A stretch of 64,000 nt of DNA from contig CAJVGD010000005.1 of NCBI GenBank assembly GCA_910890315.1, positions 1,736,001 to 1,800,000 of the forward strand, in the 5' to 3' direction. The stretch comes from Serendipita indica DSM 11827. Lineage: Eukaryota; Basidiomycota; Agaricomycetes; Sebacinales; Serendipitaceae. The translations under genes and the position numbers were made by a program. Positions 47,238-58,964 of this stretch are shown here, piece after piece (position 1 is the stretch's first letter; the number at the start of each line of letters is the position of its first letter). Under the pieces are notes generated by a model. It was not told the origin of the DNA, ran no database searches, and was given only the letters and a program-made list of their open reading frames with translations.

Positions 47238-48229
47238 TAAGAACTGCTCGAATGAGAGGTCATTGGGAGATGACATTATAGTACGACGACGGTGGATGAA
47301 CAGCCATGCGAGAAGACTAACCAGCAGGAGGGCTCCCACCACGCTTCCCACTGCAATACCAGCAATCTGGCCCGAGGACAGCTTGTCCTTGGGGGCCTTA
47401 ACGAAGAATGTGGGATCGATAATGGGAATTGCGGCTGCAATGGTCATGTTGAGGCAGTTGAGAAAGGCTGAATCGAGACCCGTGGTGTTTGGTGATGTGG
47501 CCTTCCAATAGTCGGTATTATTGTTCCCCTGATGGCCGTATTCGTTGCCGTAGGAGCTATTGGCCAGGAATGCTGATGGCGGACTGAGATACACCATCTG
47601 GACAAATGCCCAGTTTTTGTGTCGGTCCGTTCTGTATGGATTGAAGGTCAACATAGTACCCGCTTTGGCGGAAATCTCGTCCATGCCGCAGCCTCCTTTG
47701 TCCTCGGGCAGGCGACGGATATCGAAAAGGATATTCACCGTGACAGAGTCAGCCATAACAATCCACTGTTCGTCTCTCTTGATCACAATGATGTCTCCTT
47801 CTCGCGTGGGCCCGCCGTACGATTTGGACCAACGTAGTCGACACCTGGAACATCCTCCATACTGGTCTGGAAATATACTTTTCCTCCTCCTTATTGTCCC
47901 CAGGATATTTACTGGAATCCAAAGTGAAAGTCACGGCCAGCGACATCCAAGCTCGCCGTGTTCAGGTTCGTATTTCCAGCCATCGTCGGTCTGGATGTAG
48001 CGCCCATACCCACTTCCGTATCTTGCAGAGCCATAAATCCAGTTTCTTGTCCCCCTCCCAACTCGACGATTCTTGAATATTCCCTCGGGAATGGTGTGCT
48101 CGTCACCCCCACTCTCGGCGAAGGGAGTCGCGGCGAGCAAGAGGTGAGGAATGGCAATTTCCCTGTGTTGTTGGTAGGGATGTTTGCAGCTCTCGAATTC
48201 AAGTGGACTGTAAATTGAGTCGCGGCCAT
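47238..48229 (-). pseudogene. Decayed copy of the secreted GSGYG membrane-protein family
   Basis: Homologous along its length to the intact gene at 48685-49755: 'NRRVGRGTRNWIYGSARYGS', 'VNILFDIRRLPEDKGGCGMD', 'LNCLNMTIAAAIPIIDPTF' and 'SGQIAGIAVGSVVGALLLV' are easy to match. The reading frame changes near 48167 (a base appears missing after AACAACACA), near 47954, and again around 47920; part of the region before the second Asn-rich block is missing. A TATA-like element (48286-48293) still precedes it. It lies tandem and in the same direction as the intact copy, so it arose by local duplication and then decayed. The start MAATQF at 48229 survives. I call it a pseudogene because the defects are several. 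Confidence 0.75.
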
Positions 48230-48684
48230 TTCGCGGGAATATTGTCAAGAAAAGAACGATGGCTAGGCGTCTCTAGCCCCTCTGCTTATATCACTGACAA
48301 AATAACCCGTGGCATCTCCTTCTTGGATGGTTGGTCGGACTTTATTTGCTTGTCACCGTGGCTTCCATGGAAAGCCAACCCATATGTGCCCTTAAGCCGA
48401 GCGAGATCCGACAGACTCTGCTTGAATCAAGTCCTCTTGACCATCATATAGAGTTTAGTTCATGTAAAATCTTTCGAGTTGTCACCGCGGAACTTTGAAA
48501 TGAGTATTCAAGGGGGCTCTCGTGACACAAGGAAGACCTGAGAATATACGCAAAAGTGGAGTGTCTTCCTTTCAATGGAAGCAATACTAGCACCAAATGA
48601 GAGATAATGTAAGAATATCCACAGCATTTACCCAGGGAGAACAATAGACATGGAAAAGCTAGCCAGACGTCGCAGGAAATCTTA
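48230..48684. other. Spacer between tandem membrane-protein copies
   Basis: 455 bp with the TATA-like element of the decayed copy (TATATC on the plus strand at 48287-48292) and the 3' end of the intact copy. No gene supported. Confidence 0.45.
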
Positions 48685-49755
48685 TTAGGAACTACTCGAG
48701 TGAGAGGGCGGAGCGTCTCCTTTGGAAACGGCATTATAAGTATTGTGCGCACGGCGTCTTCGGATGAATAGCCATACGAGAAAACCAACCAGCAAGAGCG
48801 CTCCCATGACGCTTCCCACCGCAATACCAGCAATTTGGCCCGAGGACAGCTTGCCCTTGGGGGCCCTGACGACGAATGTGGGATCGATGATGGGAATTGT
48901 GGCTGCAATGGTTGTATTGAGGCAGTTGAGAAAGGCTGAATCGAGACCCGTGGTGTTCAGTGGTGTGGCCTTCCAATAGTCGGTGTTGTTACTGCGTTGA
49001 TGAGCGTACTCGTTGTCGTAGGAGCTGTTGGCCAGAAATGCTGAGCTCCCTCGATAGTACTGTACTACGTTCCATGGTTGCAAGTGGAAGATATAAGGCG
49101 GAATCGGGATGTCCTGCTGGAAAATTGATACGTTGCTTTCCGGGTCTGGATTGAGTGGATCGTAGGAAACCCTCGTAGTTACTTTGGCTGAACTCTCATC
49201 CAAAGCGCAGCCACCTTGTTGCTCGGGCAGGCGAAGAACATCAAAGAGTATGTTAACCGTGGCAGCATCAGCCACAAAGATCCATGTTTGGTCATTCTTC
49301 TTCGCAATGATAGCCCCTTGTTGTGAAGGTTCGTCGTACGGGTAAGGACGGAATGTACCAACGAAAGCGGCACCTGGGAGGTCGTCACGGCGGACCCAGA
49401 AGTAATCGAACCCTCCACTATAGTTCCCCCAGCTTATTGGTGGGAACCCAAAGTGAAAGTCACGACCGGTGACATTGAAGTTAGCCGTGTCGGGTTCATA
49501 TTTCCATCCGTTATCCGTCTCAGTGTAGTGGCCGTACCCACTTCCGTATCTTGCAGAGCCGTAAATCTCGTTTCTTGTTCCCCTCCCAACTCGACGATTC
49601 TTGAACTTGCCGTCGGGGATGATGTGCTCGTCACCTCCACCGTTGGCGAAGGGGGTAGCAGCGAGCAAGAGATGAGGAATAGCAATCTCCTTGGTCGCGT
49701 TGATAGAGGCATGTGCAGCCCCTTGATTCAAAGGGACTGAAGGCTGAGTAGTCAT
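48685..49755 (-). CDS. Membrane protein of the GSGYG family, intact copy
   Basis: A single exon encodes 356 aa. The first about 310 residues are probably extracellular or luminal: rich in Asn (many N-x-S/T sites), Gly and aromatic residues, with the marked block 'GSARYGSGYG'. One transmembrane helix (about residues 308-330, 'IAGIAVGSVMGALLLVGFLV') is followed by a basic RRRR stop-transfer and a short Ser-rich tail. There is no classical N-terminal signal peptide (MTTQPSVPLNQGAAHASIN), which is odd for an outside-facing N-terminus. Function unknown; a surface protein is inferred. Sister copies are at 47238-48229 (decayed) and 53862-55002. A TATAAA-like element on the minus strand (49803-49810) lies about 50 bp upstream. 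Confidence 0.8.
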   Translation of the reverse strand: MTTQPSVPLNQGAAHASINATKEIAIPHLLLAATPFANGGGDEHIIPDGKFKNRRVGRGTRNEIYGSARYGSGYGHYTETDNGWKYEPDTANFNVTGRDFHFGFPPISWGNYSGGFDYFWVRRDDLPGAAFVGTFRPYPYDEPSQQGAIIAKKNDQTWIFVADAATVNILFDVLRLPEQQGGCALDESSAKVTTRVSYDPLNPDPESNVSIFQQDIPIPPYIFHLQPWNVVQYYRGSSAFLANSSYDNEYAHQRSNNTDYWKATPLNTTGLDSAFLNCLNTTIAATIPIIDPTFVVRAPKGKLSSGQIAGIAVGSVMGALLLVGFLVWLFIRRRRAHNTYNAVSKGDAPPSHSSSS

Positions 49756-51044
49756 GCCGCGCGAATGAGGTCGAGGAAAGTAAGTGTGGATCGCCTTTCC
49801 TGGTTTATATGTTCAACAAATGAACCGCGATTTCTCCGTCTTGGATGGTTGACCGGACTTTGCAGATCCTTGTCGCCGTGACTTGCATGGAAACGTGTGG
49901 ACTTAGTTTACATTTTCTCCGATGCGCTATATCCGAGGGAAATCGTGTGGTTTGCTTAATCCATACATATCCCTAACTGTTATCGTTTGAACCCGCGGGC
50001 CATGACTCTTTGTCAAGAAAGGATTCTATCAACAGCCTGAAGCAGCAGAACTGACCTTCTGGGGCCGTCTTCAGCGAGAGTCGCATGTCGCCTGTCAGGC
50101 CGAGATCAGTCCAACCTTGGATCTCGCGATTACCACTCGACGACATGTTTCCTCTCCAGCTTCTCGAGAAGCTCTCTAGAATATCTAAATCCTAGTCAAT
50201 CTTTCATTTCGGTGCCACCGCAGCCAGAAATTGCTTGTTACCCCAACAGTTGCCAACTGATTCTAATGCATGACGCTCAGAGTGGCTTTAATCTGCAATT
50301 AATATGTCACGAGTCAAAAGCCTCGAGGTGGAAACGCCAATTTCGAACCCGCAACTGGGATTAATTGCCTCCTCTCGATGTCATCAACTCTGCTCTGTAT
50401 CCTCAACCGGCCCTCTCGTTTCACTATTCTAGAAGGTGTCGATGTCATCTGATGCAGTAAATGCTTCGGCGTGTCCTTGTTGTCAGAATTGAGCACGCCT
50501 CTTGGGGCTGGACGCTGGAAAGCGGTTTTATTCAGAGTGGCAGAGTTAACGACTCTTGAAGTGAGGCGTGAGTTTGTTACTTTTCTCGCGTGATAATCGC
50601 GGCATTCCGTCTCCGTGCAGGTCTGCATTTCTCAAGCGCTCAACCCCCAGCCCGTATCTCGTTACAATGTGAGAGGTTAAACTATCATTGAGAAGCGCGG
50701 AGACCGAGCCAGCTGTGCTCTAATCTCTGCCTCGCTCGATGGGGAGAGTAGGAGAGTCGACAATGATAGTAAGTATTCGGCTTTCTGGTACGAGCAATTG
50801 ACGAGCGTTTATATGTATCACTCTACAGTCAATGACGAACACGCGGACCTGGCCATTCTCCTCCCGCCCTGCGATCCGCTTCTCTAGAGTGGTACAGGCA
50901 ACGACCAGCCTGAATTAGCAATGAGCCTGCCTAAATTTCGAGTTTCTCCATCCTGAAAAGACCTGCTGATGGCCAAGCCACGGCACTATTTCAGGACTGC
51001 GTCTCTGTTTCCTCAGCGAATCCTTCTCGCCTTCAATCACTCGT
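49756..51044. other. 1.3-kb intergenic region
   Basis: Apart from the TATA element of the membrane-protein gene (near 49803-49810), nothing is supported here. A 104-codon minus-strand frame at 50314-50628 has no recognisable features. A ten-base inverted repeat (ACTATCATTG at 50681-50690 and its complement at 50761-50770) is within chance expectation. Confidence 0.5.
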
Positions 51045-52038
51045 ATGGACCATTGCCCGCGTAACGTACCTTGGTATGATCTCTGCCCCGACTGCTTTCA
51101 AGCTCGGTACATCGATCCACCCAGCCCGTCTGTCCCCAGCCATGTTCTAAATCCCTCGCAGTATGACGAATTGTTTGCGAGTTTGATTCTTCAATCGTCG
51201 CATAACATCGTCCCGCCCTCTCCGGCCGCGATGACGAGCATTGCTCATTCCTGCCCAGCATCAATTCACATTGGCCTTGGCAAACAATCGCTTCACCTGG
51301 ATACTCAAATTGTTCAAGAAACCTCAAATTCACTATTTGATCGTGCCAATAGCAGTTCGGGTCGGGTTCCGGGCAGCTCAACCTCCCGGCCCATTCGCCG
51401 TCCACGCTCACGAAAAACATCGGGTTCCAGGCCGAGATCCACGGTGCCTACACCATCCGAACTCCTTGAAGATTGCTATCCTCTTCGCTTTGGGGACGGT
51501 GCACGTCGAGGACGGCTTCAACGTTTCTTACAATCGTCCCACTACGTCAACAACACCCTCGAAGACTCCGACGTTCTTCTTGGATTCTTCGAGAAGGAGG
51601 ATGGGATGCTACGTTGTACCGTCTTTGGGTGTGATGAGGATTTTGATCGTACAGACAGGTAAAAATTACCCCTCTTCCATAAATCTTGTCTGATTCATTA
51701 TAGGGCCCGAAATCACTTCAGGACCCATGTCAATCATCGCCCATACCCTTGCTTGGGATGTGATAATCCCAACTGGTGAGTAGTGTTTCATATCGTGTTT
51801 ACGCCTCTCACTCCCAACCCAGCACCCAGCGGTTCTACAGCAAGGGTAATCAGACCGCACATCAAGTGCGCCACTACGCGCTATGTCCACGGTGGTAAGT
51901 CACTCATTATCTTACAGCGACGAAGAATGACTCGATTTCAGTGGCTCAGCGCTCGAGGAGAAGAACCTGTTCCGCCACATGAATGAAACGCGTCGGTGCA
52001 TCCACTTCATGAGCACGCAAGGAAGCCAGCTCACCTAA
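51045..52038 (+). CDS. C2H2-type zinc-finger transcription factor
   Basis: Four exons (51045-51658, then about 51705-51777, about 51828-51893, and 51942-52038). The N-terminal about 200 residues are low-complexity and Ser/Pro/Arg-rich, with a small CX2C start (DLCPDCFQARY). The C-terminus holds three fingers: a first with 'CTVFGCDEDFDRTDRARNH' then FRTHVNH, a second with CLGCDNPNCTQRFYSK and 'GNQTAHQVRH', and a third CPRCGSALEEKNLFRHMNET then RRC, which uses a final Cys instead of His. It is a likely nuclear DNA-binding regulator of unknown target. The third finger is close to the one in the partial gene at 63830-64000. The acceptor of exon 3 is chosen as CCAACCCAG because only it keeps the second finger intact. 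Confidence 0.75.
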
Positions 52039-52233
52039 TACACCCACCGGTAACGTCAATTCAACTCTCCGCATTCTTGCCCTCCATATGCCCTATGTAT
52101 TCTCAATCTATGCATTCTGTTCAGCTCACTTATTCACGTAATGTTTTATAGCTATTCCTTCATAATTTTATTTATCTTTATTTACTTAAACGGCTTTGGT
52201 AGCAGCGGGGGTACTAACTTTGAGTCAGCCACA

Positions 52234-53384
52234 ATGACTCTGCCATCCAACCCCCTCAAAGTTGGCGTACTGGGAGCGACTGGGACCGTCGGACAGCGCT
52301 TTATTCTACTCCTTTCGACCCATCCATTCTTTCAAGTTCATGCACTTGGGGCATCGGCGAGATCAGCAGGCCTCCCATACAAGCAGGCCGTGCGGTGGAA
52401 ACAAGTGCAGCCCATCCCAGAAGCTGTACGCGACTTGGTCGTCAAAAACTGCGTAGCGGAGGAGTTTGCCGATTGTGCCATCGTGTTTTCGGGCCTCGAT
52501 GCCGACGTAGCAGGGGACATTGGTGAGTCGGTTATCCCTTTAGATTTCTCGACTAATGAGTCATGGTTTTTGCAGAGCAGGCTTTCAGGGCCGCTGAACT
52601 CGCTGTATTCTCCAATGCGAAGAACTTTCGACGCGATCCGACGGTGCCACTCATCGTTCCTTTGGTTAACACCTCGCATCTCTCGATGATACCCTATCAG
52701 CGCTCCCAATTATCACTCCAGAAGGGATTCATTGTCACCAATGCAAATTGCTCGACGACGGGTCTCGTTATCCCGTTGGCTGCGCTGGAAAAGGCATTTG
52801 GCCCTATCGATACGTGCCTGGTCACCACAATGCAAGCTATCTCCGGAGCTGGATATCCAGGCGTACCGTCATTCGACATCTTTGACAACATCGTACCGCA
52901 TATTGGTGGCGAAGAGGAGAAGATAGAATGGGAGGCAGCCAAGATCCTCGGTGGGATCTCCGACAATGGCCAGTCATTTGATCTCCGAGAGAAGACTCCG
53001 ATCAATGTGTCGGCAAACTGCAACCGAGTGCCTGTGCTCGAAGGGCATACGGAATGCGTTTCTGTACGCTTCGCCAGGCGACCTCCACCTACTGTCGAAG
53101 AGGCAATACAGGCAATGAGAAGCTTCACTTGCGAAGCACAAACAGCGGGCTGCCCCTCTGCTCCTCGTGAAGTCATCTTCGTTCATGAAGAGGTCGACCG
53201 GCCACAACCACGACTAGATCGCGACTTTCAAAAGGGCGCTGGTGTCAACGTCGGACGTATACGACCATGCCCAGTACTAGACCTCAAGTTTGTCGTGCTC
53301 TCGAACAACGTGGCCATTGGTGCAGCGACGAGTAGCATCATCAACGCGGAATACGCAGTTTTGACAGGTGTTGTCGCTAGCTGA
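52234..53384 (+). CDS. HOM2: Aspartate-semialdehyde dehydrogenase
   Basis: Two exons split by a 52-nt intron (about 52525-52576) give about 365 aa. The NADP-binding motif 'VGVLGATGTVGQRF' opens the protein; 'FSGLDADVAGDI' follows. 'FIVTNANCSTTGLVIPL' contains the catalytic Cys, and 'QAISGAGYPGVPSFD' and 'NCNRVPVLEGHTECV' include the substrate-binding and catalytic His. The enzyme reduces aspartyl phosphate to the semialdehyde, the branch point to threonine, methionine and homoserine. ATG at 52234 is chosen because the Rossmann strand starts eight residues later. The family length and motif order are complete. Confidence 0.96.
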
Positions 53385-53802
53385 GTAACTTAGAATCAAA
53401 ATAAAAGGCATTATCTTTCCACCTGGACAGATTGACGTGAACACGGACAGAACCTCTTATGAACTCAGTGGCCTTTTGGCTGGATTGTTTATGCATTGGG
53501 CAGCTGACCTTTACTAAAATAATGCGATCAGACCAAAGAAACGAGACGATTGCTCTCCTTGTAAGCCCAACTGTGCTAATTTCCCCCAATTGACTGTTAG
53601 TCCTATATTTTGGAGATCTATTTACAAAGGTAAGCATTCATTCTACCCTCGCAAATTGTCCTCGGATGCAGTGCAGTAAAGATCCGAGTGAGGGGGCCGA
53701 CTTTGGACTGAGAATCTGGACCCTCTGCTGCCTCTCTAGGATCTCACGGTGAACGCTGTGTAAACCCGCGTGTATGCCAAGACGTAACAGTGATGAATGA
53801 AC

Positions 53803-53810
53803 CTATATAA
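53803..53810 (+). promoter_or_regulatory. TATA box of the third membrane-protein copy
   Basis: CTATATAA lies about 52 bp upstream of the ATG at 53862, at the end of a 477-bp spacer (53385-53861) after HOM2 in which no gene was seen. The sister copies have comparable elements. Confidence 0.55.
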
Positions 53811-53861
53811 GCCCCTTGAACGACATCAACAAGGCGCAGCCCCTCCATTAGACTCTCACCA

Positions 53862-55002
53862 ATGGTTCTCCGACGACGAAAGGACTACATCGAGTCCTCG
53901 GGAGCGCACCCGCTTCCTTTCAATTTTACGATCCCTCTGAATCGAGGAGCCGCCGATACGCCTCTCAATGCCACAAGCCAAATTATCATCCCGCACGTCT
54001 CGCTCGTGGCCACTCCGTTTACCGACGGTGGCGGAGAGATACGCACAATTTCGACCGGGAAATTTCAAGGCAGAAAGGCTGGGGGAGGAGCTCGGATTCA
54101 TATATATGGATCAGCGAGATACGGGAGTGGATACGGAGTATATAATAAGAAGGAGTGGGGCTGGACCTACAGTGTCGAAACGGGCCTCAACGTCTCTGGC
54201 CGCGACCTCTTCTTCGGATATCCACCCTTCCACTGGGGAGATTCCTACAGTGGTGGCAAGGAGTACTCAGAGATACCAAACGAGGACATGCCAGGAATGG
54301 CGTTGATCGACGACCCCTACCGGGCTTACCCAGGCCCTCAGTACCCAAATCAATATGGGTACTTGATGGCAAAGAAAGGGGACCAAAGCTGGATTACTGT
54401 TGCAGACGCCGCGACGATCAACATCCTCTGGGACGTCCTCTTGCTTCCAGAAGACAAGGGAGGATGCGGGGTCGACCGAGACCGGTCAAGGCGGGGGTCA
54501 CCAGCGTCTGGGATCAAGTTCACATTGGGTGGATCAGAGGACGATGGTGTAAGGTTCCTCTCGATAAGCATCAGCATGCTTCAAGCGCCAATCGAGATAT
54601 ATCCTTGGAACGTTATCCAGTACTATCGTGCTAGCTCTGTCTTTTCTTGCCAATTCGACATACGACAACAAGTTTGCGCATGTCGCGAGCTTGAACAACA
54701 CGGACTACTGGGCGGCCTCGCCGCTCAACACGACGGGCGTTGACCTCGATTTTCTCAAGTGTCTCAATACTACTATTGCAGCTGCACTTCCCATGGTCGA
54801 CCCAACCCTCGTCGTGCGCTCACGACTGTCGCCGGGGCAAATTGCGGGGGTTGCAATCGGAAGTATAATTGGTGGCATATTGCTGATTGGACTCGCTGTC
54901 TGGCTCTTCATTCGACATAGAAGAGCTCGTCCGAAGAAGGGAAAGGGCATTCCGGAGATCCCGTCGTCACAGAACTCTGTCCATGAACTCATGAACGCGT
55001 AG
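53862..55002 (+). CDS. Membrane protein of the GSGYG family, third copy, one apparent frame change
   Basis: Start MVLRRRKDYIESSGAHPLPF, then the family blocks 'IIIPHVSLVATPFTDGGGE', 'RIHIYGSARYGSGYGVYNK', 'NILWDVLLLPEDKGGCGVD', 'YPWNVIQYYRASS', and in another frame 'SFLANSTYDNKFAHVASLNN', 'LKCLNTTIAAALPMVDPTL' and a transmembrane helix 'IAGVAIGSIIGGILLIGLAV'. The frame changes at a run of four T (54644-54647); three T would keep the protein whole, so this may be a consensus error. The protein is about 40% similar to the copy at 48685-49755 but lies on the other strand, 4 kb away. Function unknown. Confidence 0.75.
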
Positions 55003-55107
55003 ATGATTTTTGATTGACGTATTTTAATGTAATCTGATGTAATTGTCCAATGCAGAGCAGTTCAAGTTTTGATACCCGATGCTGATCGCATCTTGAACCC
55101 CTCCACC

Positions 55108-56531
55108 ATGAGTAGCCTACCCGCCCGCTATGAATCCTTTCTAATCTCAAATTCATCAACCATTGCTACCATTGAATCCTCTCTACGCTCGTTGACATGG
55201 CTTTTACCTGGTCGATTCAAGGATGCAGAGATTGTTGGTGAAGCGCGTGAGCCATTCTCGTTCAGACGGCCAAAGAGATACCGGCTCACTATATTCATTC
55301 TTCTTCTTGTATATGCATAGTCAATTCGACGCTAAACTTGCTGTCGCTGTACCACGATACGCTACTCGCTCGCCGGCTCATGCTCGTGAAATCGTCAAAC
55401 CCCAAAGCTGCGCGCGAGTTGATTCCTCCAAGTGTTCATACGCGCTATACACGGGCGTGGTGCGAAAAGGATGGCCTTTACAAGTGGAGTGCGCGCAGTT
55501 TGGAAGTCGTGCGCTTCCTGCAGCTCGTCGTGGAGATGCTCCTGGCCCGCTTCTCGACTCGAAACGGCCGCTGGAGGGGCATATTCTTGCTCGAATTCAC
55601 AAAGTACGTCGTTTGTTTCGTCATTTGTTAGACCCCGTTTATGCTCATCCTTTGCGTAGGGCATTCCTTCAGCTCGTTCTCCTTCAACGGACAAAACGAC
55701 CTGTGATATCTCCACCAATACCCGAGCGGGATGTTGATCCTGCCATGCTCCCGGCGCTGGGTGATCTGCCTTCAACAGCGCCAGATTCGCCGCCCCTCAA
55801 AGCCAAGCCTATACGACAGGACACTGGCTCATCTGAAGAAGGTTCTCGGCAAACCACGAGGCCGTCGCATCTCGCGAACAATCATGTCCCATTTACTGGA
55901 TCATCCGGCAAGCCTCACCCACTCCTCTTGTCGCTGCCGAGCAGCCCTCTGACGCGCACTGTAATAGAGGACTATCTCCTCCCGAAAGCGCTCACGTCGA
56001 CGCTCGTCAAGTCACCTACCAGCCTCCTCCAACCTCTCGCAGGCCTCGGACAATGGACGTCAGAGATTGTTTACATTCTCCGGCCTCTCATCTACGTCCT
56101 TCTCCTTCGACCCACGTCCAAAAACATGCCGAAAAGCAAGTCGACGAGTATAAACTACAACACGGGGCCCATCACAAACGGGCTGCGGACGCCCCTAGCG
56201 GTTTCGCTCATGCTCTCCGTGCTCTCATTTTACCTCCGCCGCTCCCCGCCTGCGTCACCTTCGTCGTCCAACTTGCTTGAGCGACAAGAGTATGCGAGGC
56301 GCGACCGCGATTTGCTCTGGTATGCGTTCCGTGGAGAGCTGTGGACCGAGTGGACGCGTCCAAAGATTGATGGTATGCGCCAACGACTCGAGGGCAAGCC
56401 GCTGCTCGGGTTGCTGTCCGGATTGATTCAAGATTGGCTCCCGCTCGTGGACGAGTATTGGTACTGTGAGTACAATTCCCATCCCCGCTTATGCTAGGCT
56501 CACTGCTCCGAAACTAGATATGGGACCTTGA
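55108..56531 (+). CDS. PEX16: Peroxin PEX16 (peroxisomal membrane biogenesis)
   Basis: Four exons. Exon 1 (MSSLPARYESFLISNSSTIA) is joined by an intron of about 75 nt, most likely with donor C|GTGAGC, to 'LNLLSLYHDTLLARRLM'. Then come 'WCEKDGLYKWSARSLEVVRF', 'LLEFTK', 'AFLQLVLLQRTKRPVISP', a Pro/Ser-rich insertion, 'YILRPLIYVLLL', 'LRRSPPASPSS', 'ERQEYARRDRDLLWYAFRG' and 'EYWYY' at the end. This is the PEX16 order. PEX16 inserts peroxisomal membrane proteins, often through the ER. Stop TGA at 56529-56531, in a short last exon. The insertion between the two halves is longer than usual. Confidence 0.9.
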
Positions 56532-56627
56532 TAGGCTTATATGGCGTCTATGCCCTTGTACGGCTTACATGTATCATTAGTGCTAGGGAAAATGAGCGAC
56601 GTTTCAAGCGAATGGTTGATGAGGAAT

Positions 56628-58603
56628 TTAGTACAGGACGATCGAGTCAAAGATGATATTGGGTGAGAGGAAAGTATCACCCGAGGATCCGCTCGCTACG
56701 TAGATGGTAATGGTATTCTTGCCGGCGATCAATGTTCCAGATGGGATGCTGTACTCGAAAGCCTGGTTATTTCCTCTCCACGTGCCGCGTGTGACGCCTC
56801 GGCTGTCGATTTTGGTAGGTGCTGTACAACAGTATCAGCTTCTATTCGCAGATGTACTTTCACTGGGGGGGAGCGAAAGTGGCATGGACTTACCTGCTGG
56901 TGTCGAGCTGGTCCATGAGTTGACGGTGATATAAGGCCGTCCGCCTGCAAAGCTCGACGTGATGCGAATACGGATTTTTCGTGCACCGATTTGAGACGAA
57001 GTCGCTGTCCATATAATCTTGTTACCGTTGTTGACGGAGATGAATTGGGCCATAGGCCATTGCGAGGCCGAGGAGGAACCAATGGTGTAGGTAACGGGAC
57101 CCCAGCTACTCATGCGTGAATCGGACCTGTATGCAATTGAGCATTGTGAATATGAATGTCCTGTCAAGGTGCTTACGGGTGCATTGTCTCGATCTTGTCG
57201 GCACTGCGAACCCCATTAGTATATGGCAAAGGAAAGGAGATATACATACTTGAGGAACCCACTTGGCGTACCATCGCTATTTCCAATACTCCAAATGGCA
57301 TTTGGAATACTTTCATTTGACGACAGATTGACCGTGGTCGTCCCGCCCGCACTCACACTTGCAGAGCCAGTGCCAACTTCGAGCTCGCCCTTGAACAACG
57401 TCACGGTATATGTTCCTGGTTTCATGGCGGGAGAGGTGTAGGAAGATCCGCTGGCAGTCGTCCAGTATTGGGCGGCCGAGTTCTTAAAGCCAACGACGAC
57501 TGGGTAGCCGGATTGGACATTTGAAATCGACCCGGTGACTTTACCACGACCAGAGGCGGCGACGTAACCTTTGATGCTCAGAGAGGAGAAGAAGGACGTA
57601 TCGAGCGATGCCGAAGGGGCTGAGCCAGATGTGAATACCATTGCATAAGGACCAAAGAACCCGGTCCTATGGGATGTCAACGTAGAGCCTAAGTGGTTGA
57701 CGAAACGAACCTGTAAGATTCTCTGAGAGAGTGTGAGTGAGAGCACAAAGAGGAAAGGACAGACGTACGTTTGCTCGTGGTTTGAATTCATGTCTGTAAG
57801 CTCTTAGCAAGGTAGAGCAAAAGCAAGAAGATACATACACCAATATAGCTCTTGCTGATCGCTACCCTGATTGTTTATATCGCGCATGAAAGGACCGCCA
57901 GAGCTCGTCTCGTAGCCTGTTCCAGGGATGACCTGATATTTTAAGCCACAAAGTATCTCTCATAGATGTAAACGCACCATGTAGACACCGACGCCGCTAC
58001 CAGTAACTCCGTGGACCTGATCACCAATGAACCGTTTGCTGGAGTAAAACTTGCTCCTTGTCTGTCCATTTACATTATACACATCTGATCCCTCGATTGC
58101 TGAACCACCTTTGATATCAGAGGCAGTCACTCCATTGGGAAGAGCACTTCTGGACAGTCGGGCAATGAAACGGAGTTCTCCGACGGATGGTTCGGCGGTA
58201 ATGTATGTGCCAATGTAGAGCGTATTCTGACCATTGACAACGACGTAGGTCTGTATAAGAGTCGAGGTCGTGAGTGTCACCCTGGCATAATTGCCCGATA
58301 CGCTCGTGGTGGTCGTCACGGATCCTAGACCTGAACCAATATGCGTAAACTTTGACGAGTCCTGGAGTTGCTTCGAGTTGTAGACGATTGAGTTGATGTC
58401 ACCGGTTGAGGAGTTGACTATTCGCAGGCTTTGATCAGAGTTTACTCTGAAAAACAACCAAGAGGAGACGTACTCTTGATGACAAGACCCGCACCACTAT
58501 CTACTGTGACCGTTCCACCAGAATTTGTGATGCCAAACGCCGCAAAGACGCTGGCAGGGAGGGCAAAGAGCGTAAGGGCGAGCTGAACGACCGAAACCTT
58601 CAT
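56628..58603 (-). CDS. Rhamnogalacturonan lyase, polysaccharide lyase family 4
   Basis: Signal peptide ([20 protein letters not shown]) then '[19 protein letters not shown]', '[18 protein letters not shown]', '[20 protein letters not shown]' and '[11 protein letters not shown]' of the catalytic beta-sandwich, '[19 protein letters not shown]' of the fibronectin-like domain, and '[19 protein letters not shown]' and '[19 protein letters not shown]' of the C-terminal carbohydrate-binding-like domain. PL4 enzymes cleave the rhamnogalacturonan I backbone of pectin by beta-elimination and are secreted. Many short introns; the first (about 29 nt) is very short and its borders are uncertain. Converges with PEX16 at a distance of 96 bp. 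TATA element (58646-58653, GGATATAAACC on the minus strand) about 45 bp upstream. Confidence 0.9.
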
Positions 58604-58964
58604 GGAGACAAGCAATTCTAGTGCCCCGAGGTATCTCTCCCTGTGGTTTATATCCTAATGGTCGTCGACGGCCTCAGCAAGGCGATGAGGCGATTCCTCC
58701 AACGAGTTCCAATCACGAGTCCTCCCGTCGTCGATTCGGGAGACATTTGCCAAGAAAGATGCGGCGTTGCGACATCTTGATTCTCTGCGCGGGCCGTGGT
58801 CGGGTCAAAGTCTGTTGCTAGCACGGGCCACCACTCGGATCACTACCATTTGGACCTTGCCTTGTCATCCGGAGACGTCTCGCAAGTACGAAGTTCTTTA
58901 GAATCTTACATACGGATCAAATAGAAACGATGTATAGAGTGTGGAGAAGCATTCAATCAATCCT
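58604..58964. other. Intergenic: PL4 promoter
   Basis: 361 bp before the PL4 gene, including its TATA element at 58646-58653; nothing else seen. The other end is the 3' end of the sterol-desaturase gene. Confidence 0.5.

Noticed and set aside
50331-50375. TTCGAACC-like segment resembling a tRNA T-arm on the minus strand
   Set aside because: The flanking bases do not form the five-pair stem and no acceptor or anticodon arm can be built.
50314-50628. 104-codon open frame on the minus strand
   Set aside because: No domain, signal or homologous copy; surrounded by non-coding sequence with similar composition.
50681-50770. Perfect 10-bp inverted repeat that could be the ends of a small MITE
   Set aside because: Several such pairs are expected by chance in 64 kb at this spacing, and there is no target-site duplication or second copy.
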